DNA of 34,987 bases. Source: an uncultured Puniceicoccaceae bacterium (GTDB taxonomy: Bacteria > Verrucomicrobiota > Verrucomicrobiia > Opitutales > Coraliomargaritaceae). Positions within the stretch are counted from its first letter, which is position 1; each line of letters starts with the position of its first letter. The notes below the pieces were generated by a model. The model saw nothing but the letters and a program-made list of their open reading frames with translations, had not been told where the DNA came from and made no database searches. The DNA is taken from contig CAJQOS010000035.1 of the NCBI GenBank assembly GCA_905479975.1, forward strand, positions 1 to 34,987. Reading direction: 5' to 3'. The position numbers and the translations under genes were made by a program. Positions 1 through 7,196 of this stretch are shown in pieces.

Positions 1-455
1 CGCATCGGCAGCTTGCCTTCGTGGCGAGGGCGCCCCTCGGGGCCGCCTTGATAGACCATTGCCCATTCGTGCATGCCGAAGCAGCTGAACTGCGCGGGCT
101 TATTTTGAATCGAGCGACAGAGGTCGAGTTGCCATTGCAGGCGCTTGCGGGCTTTTGCGTCGAGCTTGCTCGGGTCTAGGCAGAGCGTGTCGCCCTCGCG
201 GGTGTAGTATTTCTCATTGTAACTTTGGACGTCTTCCGGAGCTTCAAAGCGAACGCCCAACCCCGGGTGCCAGGCTTCCAACAGTGCGGGGGCAAATCTG
301 AAATAGATAAAAACGAAGTCGTGGCTCGGGTGCATCTTACCCGCAGCACGGCGCGAGCGGTAGGGCATCGTCCATTGCTGCGCCCTCTCGAAGTGGGCGC
401 GTGCGCTTGCTTGCCAAGTGGCGTAGGGCAATACAGCTGGGTTGGATGTAGGCAT
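1..455 (-). CDS. Conserved protein of the family often labelled '3-methyladenine DNA glycosylase' (C-terminus off window)
   Basis: The minus-strand frame is open from an ATG at 455 to the window edge, giving 151 codons with the C-terminus missing. Visible features match a conserved family, well known in Actinobacteria, that databases often call '3-methyladenine DNA glycosylase'. These are a Trp-rich N-terminus with 'WQASARAHFERAQQWT', then 'HPSHDFVFIYF', 'WHPGLGV', and finally 'FSCFGMHEWAMVY' followed by a His-containing 'RHEGKLPM'. No glycosylase active site such as helix-hairpin-helix plus Asp can be seen, so the enzyme name is inherited and unproven. No signal peptide or membrane segment is visible. 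The start lies only 4 bp beyond the stop of the DUF983 gene on the same strand, so the two are probably co-transcribed. Family assignment is fairly secure; function is not. Confidence 0.75.
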   Translation of the reverse strand, partial: MPTSNPAVLPYATWQASARAHFERAQQWTMPYRSRRAAGKMHPSHDFVFIYFRFAPALLEAWHPGLGVRFEAPEDVQSYNEKYYTREGDTLCLDPSKLDAKARKRLQWQLDLCRSIQNKPAQFSCFGMHEWAMVYQGGPEGRPRHEGKLPM

Positions 456-459
456 TGGG

Positions 460-852
460 CTAGTTCGCTTCGTCGCTTGGTTCACTGTTGGCCGGCAACT
501 CCTGCGGGAACATCGTGTAGTAGCTCATGATCACCCAGCTGAGCATTAACGGGTAGAGCAGAGTCGTGAGTAGCACCGAGCCGGCGATGCCAATGATCAC
601 GCCCGTCCACATGCTGACGATCTCTTTGACGACTAAGATGCAAATGGGAATGATGACGACGATGATCGCCAGCACATAGCCGATCGATGTGGTGCCGAAG
701 TAGAAGCCGGAGTCTTCTTTCTCCAGTGGCATATCGCAACCGGAGCAATGCTTGTTCAATCGAAACCAATGCTTGAACATGCCGAAGGCTCCGCAGTTGG
801 GGCAGCGGGCAGTCAGGCTGCGTGCTATGATTTCTCCTCGTTCGACTTTCAT
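460..852 (-). CDS. DUF983 family zinc-ribbon membrane protein
   Basis: This 130-residue protein has two CxxC knuckles near the N-terminus (C17/C20 and C36/C39) that should form a zinc ribbon. Two hydrophobic helices follow, roughly residues 57-80 and 85-110, and then a short polar tail rich in Glu and Ser. This layout is that of DUF983, small inner-membrane proteins of unknown function often found near cytochrome oxidase assembly genes in other bacteria; no such genes are nearby here. A TTG 18 bp further upstream (870) could also start translation, but the ATG at 852 fits the family N-terminus better. It sits 4 bp before the partial gene at 1-455 and 66 bp after the ThuA-like gene, so all three may form one minus-strand operon. 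Confidence 0.85.
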   Translation of the reverse strand: MKVERGEIIARSLTARCPNCGAFGMFKHWFRLNKHCSGCDMPLEKEDSGFYFGTTSIGYVLAIIVVIIPICILVVKEIVSMWTGVIIGIAGSVLLTTLLYPLMLSWVIMSYYTMFPQELPANSEPSDEAN

Positions 853-918
853 TGTTTCGGCGCCACGCAATGGGAATCCTTACCGCTTGGCAAGATCCCA
901 TCGTGTGTGCAGTGGATC

Positions 919-1833
919 TCAGTTGCCCGTCGAATAGTAGTCGGTTGGGCGTAGTGAGATCGAGGTTGCGTCGGGAAATTCTGCAGGCAAGGGGTAGGTA
1001 ATCTTACCTGAGCCCAACCACTCGACCGCACGGATCAAGGACGTCTCAAATGCGACGCAGCGATGACCGATTGGATAGGTGTCGCCTTTCCAGAGGTGCC
1101 CCATGCTTGAGTTATAGACGATGCCCTCCTGGTATTGAATGAGCCAATCGACGGGCCAGTGCAGCTCGCTTTCCGGATCGTAGGCGATCGATAGCACGGT
1201 GACGTTTTCCGCTGGGCCACGGGCATATTTATAGAGTTCCATGTCTGCCGAAAGCCATTGGTCGGGGAAGTCGGAGTTGATGGGATGCTCGGTGATTTTC
1301 TCAACTAAGGTATCGTTGCGCGGGCCATGGTAGGTGCCGCGTCCTTCGCCGCACGGAATGATTTGTTCGGTTTTGGTGGCGTCATATGCAATGGCAGAGC
1401 CTTGGGCGGGGCTTCGCCAGCCGAGGCCGATCATTTGGTTGTAGGCCTCCCATTTTGGGAAGGCGTTGTTGGCCGAATGCAGAATGTAGAGTGAGCCGCC
1501 ATCGGCGACATATGTTTCCAGTGCGACCTGCGCAGCGCGCGGCCATCTTAATGCTTTGGCTTGGATGTTATTGGTGTTTTGGATCACCACATCGTAGGTC
1601 GAAAGGTCGGGCAGCCAATCGGAGTCAGCAACCGCTTGATCTGCTGGTAGGGTGCTTTGGCTGACCGTGAATCGCCCTGTCCGTTCGAGGATGGTAGTGA
1701 CGACACTCGTGGTTTGCGCCCAGTCATGATTGCTAAAGCCGTCGACGATGAGCACCGAAATCGGCGCTTCGTTGGCGCTGGCAGTTGAGCAGGTGAGAGT
1801 TATGGCTAGCAGTAAGTTACGTAAGGCGCACAT
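919..1833 (-). CDS. Secreted ThuA-like (trehalose-utilisation family) protein
   Basis: The ATG at 1833 gives 304 residues beginning with a signal peptide (MCALRNLLLAITLTCSTASA, cleavage near residue 20). The mature part starts with a beta strand 'ISVLIVDGFSNHDW' and continues with 'YDVVIQNTNN', 'YVADGGSLYILHSANNAF' and a Gly-rich 'GEGRGTYHGPRNDT', which is the order of the ThuA-like fold, related to class I glutamine amidotransferases. The usual nucleophile Cys of amidotransferases is replaced ('LHSANN'), as in other ThuA-like proteins. In Verrucomicrobia and Planctomycetes these proteins are common beside carbohydrate oxidoreductases and sulfatases, but the substrate is unknown. Frame continues upstream to 1917, but that stretch lies in the palindromic repeat at 1883-1972, so the signal-peptide Met is preferred. 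Confidence 0.85.
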   Translation of the reverse strand: MCALRNLLLAITLTCSTASANEAPISVLIVDGFSNHDWAQTTSVVTTILERTGRFTVSQSTLPADQAVADSDWLPDLSTYDVVIQNTNNIQAKALRWPRAAQVALETYVADGGSLYILHSANNAFPKWEAYNQMIGLGWRSPAQGSAIAYDATKTEQIIPCGEGRGTYHGPRNDTLVEKITEHPINSDFPDQWLSADMELYKYARGPAENVTVLSIAYDPESELHWPVDWLIQYQEGIVYNSSMGHLWKGDTYPIGHRCVAFETSLIRAVEWLGSGKITYPLPAEFPDATSISLRPTDYYSTGN

Positions 1834-1882
1834 TGAGCTACAGCAATGCCGTTGGGAGGGCGCTGCAAGCGCTGATTTTCTC

Positions 1883-1972
1883 TGAGGTAGGGTAGGCGCG
1901 TCCCGCGTCGCTTGCATTCGAGCTTAGGCTCGTACTATGGAGTGCGGTGCGGGACGCACCTGCGCTACCTCA
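1883..1972. repeat. REP-like palindromic intergenic repeat
   Basis: Arms at 1883-1906 and 1949-1972 are inverted copies of each other with 21 of 24 bases matching. Between them lies a perfect hairpin at 1919-1932 (CGAGC-TTAG-GCTCG). The element sits between the divergent ThuA-like gene and the helicase gene. The form (GC-rich arms, inner hairpin, intergenic) is that of repetitive extragenic palindromes or small MITEs. No transposase is linked. Its copy number in the genome cannot be seen here. Confidence 0.7.
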
Positions 1973-2089
1973 ACTCCCCGTCCACCTTTTCCAAGATTCA
2001 TGGCTCGTCATTTGCTGCGGAGTCGGCAGAGTCGCTCCATTCAATGGTTCCGCTGAGATGATTTCGTGGGACGACTGCAGACCAATACG

Positions 2090-3205
2090 ATGAGCACTAC
2101 ATTTACACAACTCGGCATTCCTGACGACCTGAACCAAGGGATCGAAGCACTCGGCATCCTTGAACCGACCCCGGTTCAAGAGCAGGCGATCCCATTCTTG
2201 ATGCAAGACGGCGGCGACTTGATCGCTCAAGCGCAGACCGGCACTGGCAAGACCGCGGCTTTTGGTCTGCCACTGCTCACCAAGATCGACCCGACCTTTA
2301 AAGAGATCCAGGCCGTGATCATCGCGCCGACGCGTGAGCTCGCTCAACAAATCGGCAAGCAACTGTTCCGCTACACCAAATTTTCTGCCAAGATCTTTAC
2401 CGAAGTGCTCGCCGGTGGTGACAAGATCGACCTGCAGGTTAAAAAGCTACAACGGCCCACGCATATCGTGGTGGCAACGCCGGGCCGCTTTATCGATTTG
2501 CTAAAGCTCAAGGCGATCCGTTTGCAGTCAGTCCGCCATCTGGTGTTAGACGAAGCGGACGAGATGTTGAGCATGGGCTTTCAAAAGGAGCTGGAGGAGA
2601 TATTTAAGCAGACTCAAGATCGTAAGAGCACTTGGCTGTTTTCGGCGACTTTTCAGCAGCGCATCAAGAGCATGGTGGAGCAGCACATGTCCGCGAAGGC
2701 GCACATGATCAAGGTTGATAAGAAGCATGTGGTGAATCGGAACATCGATCACCAGTTTGCGATCTGCTCGCGTGAGGATAAGACGGACTTCATTTTCAAG
2801 TATTTGAAAGCTCAAGGCGATGAGCGCGGCTTGATCTTTTGTCGCACACGCGCGGGCGCGGTGTCGCTTGGAGCCGATTTGACTAAGCTCGGCCTCGCGG
2901 TCGGCGTCTTGCAGGGCGACCTCAGTCAGAAGGATCGCGATAAGGTGATGCGCGCCTTCAAAAAAGAGCGCACCCAGTTTTTGCTCGCGACCGATGTCGC
3001 CGCACGCGGCATCGATGTCGAAGGCCTTTCCTTTGTGATCCAACACCAGTTGCCGGATGCGATGCAATATTACACCCACCGCAGCGGTCGCACCGCACGT
3101 GCGGGTAAGAAGGGCGTATCAATCACTTTGATTGAACCAAAGGAACGCCGTAAGATCACTCAGCTGGAGAAAGAGCTCGGGCTGAATTTCTCGATGGTAG
3201 AGTAG
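2090..3205 (+). CDS. DEAD-box ATP-dependent RNA helicase (RhlE/CsdA-like, short form)
   Basis: This 371-residue protein carries the complete set of DEAD-box motifs in order: a Q motif (about 5-35), motif I 'AQTGTGKT' (48-55), Ia 'PTRELAQQ' (80-87), Ib 'TPGR' (130-133), II 'DEAD' (154-157), III 'SAT' (185-187), V 'TDVAARGID' (301-309) and VI 'HRSGRTARAG' (330-339). It should unwind short RNA duplexes using ATP, in ribosome assembly, RNA decay or cold adaptation. The C-terminal basic extension that usually sets substrate choice is missing: the protein stops about 30 residues after motif VI. The ATG at 2090 was chosen because the Q motif begins directly after it. The c-type lipoprotein gene starts 8 bp downstream, so the two are probably co-transcribed. 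Confidence 0.93.
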   Translation: MSTTFTQLGIPDDLNQGIEALGILEPTPVQEQAIPFLMQDGGDLIAQAQTGTGKTAAFGLPLLTKIDPTFKEIQAVIIAPTRELAQQIGKQLFRYTKFSAKIFTEVLAGGDKIDLQVKKLQRPTHIVVATPGRFIDLLKLKAIRLQSVRHLVLDEADEMLSMGFQKELEEIFKQTQDRKSTWLFSATFQQRIKSMVEQHMSAKAHMIKVDKKHVVNRNIDHQFAICSREDKTDFIFKYLKAQGDERGLIFCRTRAGAVSLGADLTKLGLAVGVLQGDLSQKDRDKVMRAFKKERTQFLLATDVAARGIDVEGLSFVIQHQLPDAMQYYTHRSGRTARAGKKGVSITLIEPKERRKITQLEKELGLNFSMVE

Positions 3206-3213
3206 TCCTTCGG

Positions 3214-3684
3214 ATGCAGAATCATCGGTCTATGGTGTTACTGTGGAGCTGCCTGCTTTGTTGGGCAGTCGTCGGTTGTGGGCCTACTGACCCGCGCGAA
3301 TCTGTTCAGCGGCTGAAGCTCACGCCCGAGGAGATTCAAGAGGGGCAACGCGTGGTGCGTCTGCACTGCGCGACCTGTCACGGCGTGGATGATAAAACGC
3401 GCGAGTCGATGTTGTCGCCATCGCTCTGGGCGGTGCGTGAGCACTATATACGGAAGTATCCAGAGCCGGAGGCATTCGTCGCCGCGATGATGGCGTTTCT
3501 GGATCATCCGAAGACTGAGTCCAGTTTGATGCCTCTCGCATCGGAGGAATATGGATTGATGGCGATGCTGCCACTGGATGAGGCGCAAATGCGTGCGGCA
3601 GTTCGATTGATTTGTGCGGGCCATGTGGTTCGTCCTTCGTGGGCGCGAGCCTACGATAAAGCGCACGCGCCGTGCTATGAGTGA
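3214..3684 (+). CDS. Predicted c-type cytochrome lipoprotein
   Basis: The protein has 156 residues. A short hydrophobic N-terminus ends in a lipobox 'AVVGC' (Cys22), so the mature protein should be lipid-anchored in the cell envelope. One haem-binding motif CATCH lies at 52-56, and a Met in 'SSLMPL' (about 109) is a plausible sixth haem ligand. The size suits a single-haem cytochrome c domain. It should carry electrons in the periplasm, but its partner is not evident. The gene follows the helicase by 8 bp with no terminator between them, an odd pairing that suggests shared transcription only. An alternative start is the Met at 3232, which keeps the lipobox. The DUF1549/DUF1501 cluster downstream, whose relatives often carry cytochrome modules, begins 600 bp later. 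Confidence 0.8.
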   Translation: MQNHRSMVLLWSCLLCWAVVGCGPTDPRESVQRLKLTPEEIQEGQRVVRLHCATCHGVDDKTRESMLSPSLWAVREHYIRKYPEPEAFVAAMMAFLDHPKTESSLMPLASEEYGLMAMLPLDEAQMRAAVRLICAGHVVRPSWARAYDKAHAPCYE

Positions 3685-3787
3685 TGTTCTTCTGTCAGCC
3701 TATACTGCCGCGCATCAAGTATTGTGATTTTCAATGGGGCGATCTGATCGCCGAGAAGGCATAATACCGGATCTTGAGCCTGAAGTC

Positions 3788-3911
3788 GTAGGTGGCTTCC
3801 TTTAGGTCGGGTAGGTCCTGAGCTTGTCGAAGTGTCGAATGGGTGGCCACCCGATTGCAGGAAACGATAGCGATCGCCGTGTGGGTCGAGCACCTAAAGG
3901 AACTCGACTAC
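3788..3911. repeat. Palindromic intergenic repeat element
   Basis: Arms at 3788-3807 and 3892-3911 are inverted copies with 16 of 20 bases matching, including an unbroken 11-bp core (TTCCTTTAGGT). A perfect 12-bp palindrome (GGGTGGCCACCC) sits inside at 3841-3852. It resembles a REP/MITE-type element and is different in sequence from the element at 1883-1972. Confidence 0.55.
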
Positions 3912-4039
3912 ACTTTTCACAAGTCATGATGCGCGCCAGTATCAGCGTCACTCAGCTTCCGGTCGGGCTTCGAACTCCTTTTTTCGCTCATCCATTTAGG
4001 CGTTTATCGTTTTAATGCTAGTCATTAGATCTGCTTTAA

Positions 4040-4057
4040 TAATACCATTTGGTATTA
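4040..4057. promoter_or_regulatory. Operator-like inverted repeat upstream of the DUF1549 operon
   Basis: TAATACCA-TT-TGGTATTA has two perfect 8-bp half-sites separated by 2 bp, in an AT-rich stretch 225 bp before the predicted ATG at 4283. The size and symmetry suit a dimeric helix-turn-helix repressor (for example LacI or GntR type). A TATAGT that could be a -10 box lies about 25 bp further on (near 4082). No regulator gene is adjacent, so the binding protein is unknown. Confidence 0.45.
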
Positions 4058-4282
4058 AAAAGGTGCGATCAACGAAACTTTTATAGTTACCTATCTATCA
4101 GAGGTATGAGTTCTGGTGTCTTTGCCGGACTTGAAGCCCTTTATTGTTCTGTGTAGTTGCGGGATTCGCCTCGGTTCTTCGGCTACTTCTTCTCATTTTT
4201 ACCCGCTTTGAATATTCAAACTTCGCACTTGTTGCTGACTCCCATTGTGAAATTTATTCGCTCAAGTTTTTCGGCACATTAC

Positions 4283-5833
4283 ATGCGCATTCTCTGTGCC
4301 GCCGGGCTGTTATTTTGTGCGCACTTGGGGAGGGCGAGTCAGCAGATTGTCGAGCCGTATGAGTCGGCCACGCCTGCGCAGATGACCGAGCTGGATCGCT
4401 TGTTGCAGTCGAGTCTATCGGCGTCGGGACTTGAGTTCGCGGCGAATTGCTCGGACGCGGTTTTTCTGCGGCGCGTGTATTTGGATGTTACGGGTAGTCT
4501 GCCGCCAGCGGATGTGGTGCAGCCCTTTTTGAAAGATCGGAGTGTCTCGAAGCGCGCGGAGCTGATTGATGCGTTGCTGGCGAGTGAGGGCTATGCGGTG
4601 TATTGGGCGATGCGGTGGAGCGATCTGCTACGAGTGAAGTCCGAGTTTCCGATCAACCTATGGCCCAATGCGGCTCAAGCCTATCATGAGTGGATCTATC
4701 AATCGCTACGCGAGAACAAGCCCTACGATGTGTTTGCGCGGGAGCTGTTGACCAGTAGCGGCAGTAACTTTCGTCGGCCAGAGGTGAACTTCTATCGCGC
4801 AGTGCAGGGCCAGGATGCTGGATCATTAGCACGGGCAGCCGCTTTAGCCTTTATGGGCACTCGGTTGGAACACTGGCCTGAGTCGGAACGTGTGGTATTT
4901 GAGCAATTTTTCAGTCGTATCGCGTTTAAGCCGACTGCGGAATGGAAGGAAGAAATCGTCTATGTCGATCCAGAGCAGTATACCGAGCTCGCGCTGGTGA
5001 CGCCCGATGGCGAGTCGATACAGATGCCGGCCACGGGTGATCCGCGAGCGGTCTTTGCGGATTGGTTGATTCAGCCGAAGAATACATGGTTCGCGCGTAA
5101 CATTGTGAATCGCCAATGGGCTTGGCTCATGGGGCGCGGACTCATCAATGAGCCCGACGATATACGCGTAGGCAACCCGCCGACGCATCCTGAGTTGTTG
5201 ACCTATCTGGAGCAGGAGCTGATTCAGTCGAGATACGATATGAAGCATGTGTTTCGTGTGATTTTAAATTCCCGAGCGTATCAGCAATCCTCGCTGCCGA
5301 GTGGCGACACTGCGGCGGCGACCGAGCACTTTGCCTGCTATCCTGTTCGCCGATTGGATGCGGAAGTGCTTGTGGATGTGCTCTGTGGTCTGACGGGCAC
5401 TCAAGAGAAATACGTGAGCATGATTCCCGAGCCATTTACATACATTCCGAGTGATACGCGCACGATCGCGATTGCGGATGGCAGTATTACCAGTGCATTT
5501 TTGCAACTTTTTGGGAGGCCTGCGCGTGATACTGGATTGTTTACTGAGCGAGATTCTTCGATGACGGATAAGCAGGCGTTGCACATGCTGAACTCTTCGC
5601 ATGTGTGGAATAAGATTGGTAAGTCTAAGTGGGTGCGACAGGTGTCGAAGGGGCAACTGAACCGTGAACAATTGACGCCGCTGTATCTCGCATTTTTTGC
5701 ACGCAAGCCGATGGATGAAGAACTGCGCATTGCGCAAAAGTATTGTGCGGGTAAGGGAAAAAAACGTTGGGCCGAGAGTCAGGATCTAATCTGGGCAATG
5801 ATGAACTCGAAGGAATTTCTATATAACCACTAG
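4283..5833 (+). CDS. Exported DUF1549/DUF1553 protein lacking the usual CxxCH motif
   Basis: This 516-residue protein starts with a signal peptide (MRILCAAGLLFCAHLGRAS, from the ATG at 4283; the frame opens earlier but this Met gives a standard leader). Residues from about 25 to 230 match DUF1549, with 'FLRRVYLDVTGSLPP' and 'WAMRWSDLLRVKSE'. Residues from about 270 to 505 match DUF1553, with 'RNIVNRQWAWLMGRGLI', 'PTHPELLTYLEQELI' and 'VILNSRAYQQSS'. Relatives usually carry a 'CxxCHxHP' motif between the domains; here that place reads 'FMGTRLEHWPE', with no cysteine, and the N-terminal cytochrome domain is absent as well. The family is abundant in Planctomycetes and Verrucomicrobia, always paired with DUF1501, with unknown biochemistry. 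It is first in a four-gene operon; the next gene begins 12 bp later. Confidence 0.88.
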   Translation: MRILCAAGLLFCAHLGRASQQIVEPYESATPAQMTELDRLLQSSLSASGLEFAANCSDAVFLRRVYLDVTGSLPPADVVQPFLKDRSVSKRAELIDALLASEGYAVYWAMRWSDLLRVKSEFPINLWPNAAQAYHEWIYQSLRENKPYDVFARELLTSSGSNFRRPEVNFYRAVQGQDAGSLARAAALAFMGTRLEHWPESERVVFEQFFSRIAFKPTAEWKEEIVYVDPEQYTELALVTPDGESIQMPATGDPRAVFADWLIQPKNTWFARNIVNRQWAWLMGRGLINEPDDIRVGNPPTHPELLTYLEQELIQSRYDMKHVFRVILNSRAYQQSSLPSGDTAAATEHFACYPVRRLDAEVLVDVLCGLTGTQEKYVSMIPEPFTYIPSDTRTIAIADGSITSAFLQLFGRPARDTGLFTERDSSMTDKQALHMLNSSHVWNKIGKSKWVRQVSKGQLNREQLTPLYLAFFARKPMDEELRIAQKYCAGKGKKRWAESQDLIWAMMNSKEFLYNH

Positions 5834-5838
5834 GAGGT
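5832..5838 (+). promoter_or_regulatory. Strong Shine-Dalgarno site of the DUF1501 gene
   Basis: AGGAGGT overlaps the stop codon of the preceding gene and lies 7 bp before the ATG at 5846. It is the clearest ribosome-binding site in the window, where most genes have none, and fixes the start of the DUF1501 gene. Confidence 0.8.
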
Positions 5839-5845
5839 AGCTGTT

Positions 5846-7189
5846 ATGAAACATATTTATGAAACCCTAACACGACGCGAAGCGATGCAGCGTGGCCTTC
5901 TTTATGCTGCTGGAGCCGCTGGGATGGGGAGCTTGCCGCTGTCGGCGATGACTGCGCCGAATAAGATCAAGCCGCGTGCGAAAGCGGTGATTCAGATTTG
6001 GCTGTGGGGTGGCCCCTCGCATTTGGATACCTTCGATCCCAAACCAGAGGCCGGCGCGGATTATTATGGTGCGTTTGCAGATCCGATTGAGACGAATGTC
6101 TCGGCGATACGCATCAATCAGAACTTGCCGCAGTTGGCGAAACAGGCGGATAAATACAGTTTGATCCGCAGCATGACGCATGGTGTGAATGCGCACGAGA
6201 CGGCATCTTATCTCACGCAGACAGGGCATCTGCCGAGTCGCTATGTGCACCCGACCATGGGCGCTGTGGTGAACTATTTTAAAGGCGAGCGTGCGGGCTA
6301 TGATGGCATCGTGCCTCCGTATGTGGTGCTCACTCGTCCGCAGGGGCGCTTTTCCGAATCAGGCTTTCTGGGCTCGAAGTATAAACCATTCGCTACAGGT
6401 GGCGACCCCAACAAGGAGGTGTTTGCAGTCGAGGGCATTGTGGCCGAAGGGATCTCGGATCAACGGCAGGCCGAACGACGTCAGCTTCTAGGGCAGATGG
6501 ATCTGTTAGGGCGTAATCTGGGCGAGTGCTCTGAGTTTCGGCAGTATGATAGGGCTCAAGCGGAGGCGTATAAATTAATACTCGGTGATTCGCGTGGCAT
6601 TTTTAATCTCGGTCAGGAGAAGGATGTGATTCGTGACCGCTATGGTCGAAACAACTTCGGGCAAAGCTGCTTGATGGCGCGCAGGCTAGTGGAGAACGGT
6701 GTGCCTTATGTGACGATCAATTACCGTGGGTGGGATACGCACAAGGGGCATTTCAATTCGATGGATCGAATGCTTCCCGCGCTAGACCAAGGCGTGGCGA
6801 ATTTATTACAGGATCTCTCTGCTCGTGGCTTGTTGGACAGCACGATTGTCTGGGTTGGTGGCGAGTTCGGTCGCACGCCCAAAGTGAAGTGGGAGCCGCC
6901 ATGGAGCGGTGGGCGCGGGCATTTTGGGCATTGCTTCTCAACGATGATTGCCGGTGGCGGATTTGCCGGCGGCAACGTTGTGGGCGAGTCGGATGCGCGT
7001 GGCGAAGAGGTGCGCGACCGACCCGTGTATCCCGTCGATCTACTCGGCAGTATGTATGAGCTGATGGGGATTGACCCTGCGGCGAAGTTGCCGAATCCGC
7101 ACGATGTCGAGATGACTGTGTTGGCAAAAGAGTCGGAGAAATCGGTCAAGCGCGGGGGTGCACTTCGAGAGATTATGCCCAGCGTATAG
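5846..7189 (+). CDS. DUF1501 family exported protein
   Basis: This 447-residue protein begins with 'TRREAMQRGLLYAAGAAGMG', a Tat-like leader with paired arginines and a hydrophobic stretch. Landmarks of DUF1501 follow: 'IWLWGGPSHLDTFDPKP' (about 50-66), 'INQNLPQLAK', 'SLIRSMTHGVNAHETASY', 'NYRGWDTHKGHF', 'VWVGGEFGRTPK', 'GGRGHFGHCFSTMIAGGG', and a C-terminal 'DRPVYPVDLLGSMYELMGI'. The fold is related to alkaline phosphatase/sulfatase, with Asp and His residues that could bind metal (GGPSHLDT, DTH, GHFGH), but no substrate is established for the family. Its start is set by AGGAGGT 7 bp upstream. DUF1549 and DUF1501 proteins occur together so regularly that they are likely partners, in or outside the cytoplasmic membrane. 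Confidence 0.92.
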   Translation: MKHIYETLTRREAMQRGLLYAAGAAGMGSLPLSAMTAPNKIKPRAKAVIQIWLWGGPSHLDTFDPKPEAGADYYGAFADPIETNVSAIRINQNLPQLAKQADKYSLIRSMTHGVNAHETASYLTQTGHLPSRYVHPTMGAVVNYFKGERAGYDGIVPPYVVLTRPQGRFSESGFLGSKYKPFATGGDPNKEVFAVEGIVAEGISDQRQAERRQLLGQMDLLGRNLGECSEFRQYDRAQAEAYKLILGDSRGIFNLGQEKDVIRDRYGRNNFGQSCLMARRLVENGVPYVTINYRGWDTHKGHFNSMDRMLPALDQGVANLLQDLSARGLLDSTIVWVGGEFGRTPKVKWEPPWSGGRGHFGHCFSTMIAGGGFAGGNVVGESDARGEEVRDRPVYPVDLLGSMYELMGIDPAAKLPNPHDVEMTVLAKESEKSVKRGGALREIMPSV

Positions 7190-7196
7190 TCATATT

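Larger units (their letters stand above)
3685..4282. other. Non-coding gap with repeat and regulatory signals
   Basis: About 600 bp without a credible gene. It holds a small hairpin at 3738-3752 (GGCGAT-CTG-ATCGCC, no T-run) just after the cytochrome gene, a palindromic element at 3788-3911, and an AT-rich stretch from about 4015 to 4110 containing an operator-like inverted repeat at 4040-4057. Open frames here are short and lack family features. The long 5' region before 4283 is probably the control region of the operon that follows. Confidence 0.6.

Noticed and set aside
225-530. Plus-strand 101-codon frame.
   Set aside because: It lies across two minus-strand genes with better family matches; composition looks non-coding.
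1834-1917. N-terminal extension of the ThuA-like protein to 1917.
   Set aside because: It runs into a palindromic repeat and would hide a clear signal peptide.
3738-3752. Terminator for the helicase-cytochrome operon.
   Set aside because: Perfect 6-bp stem, but no T-run follows on the coding strand.
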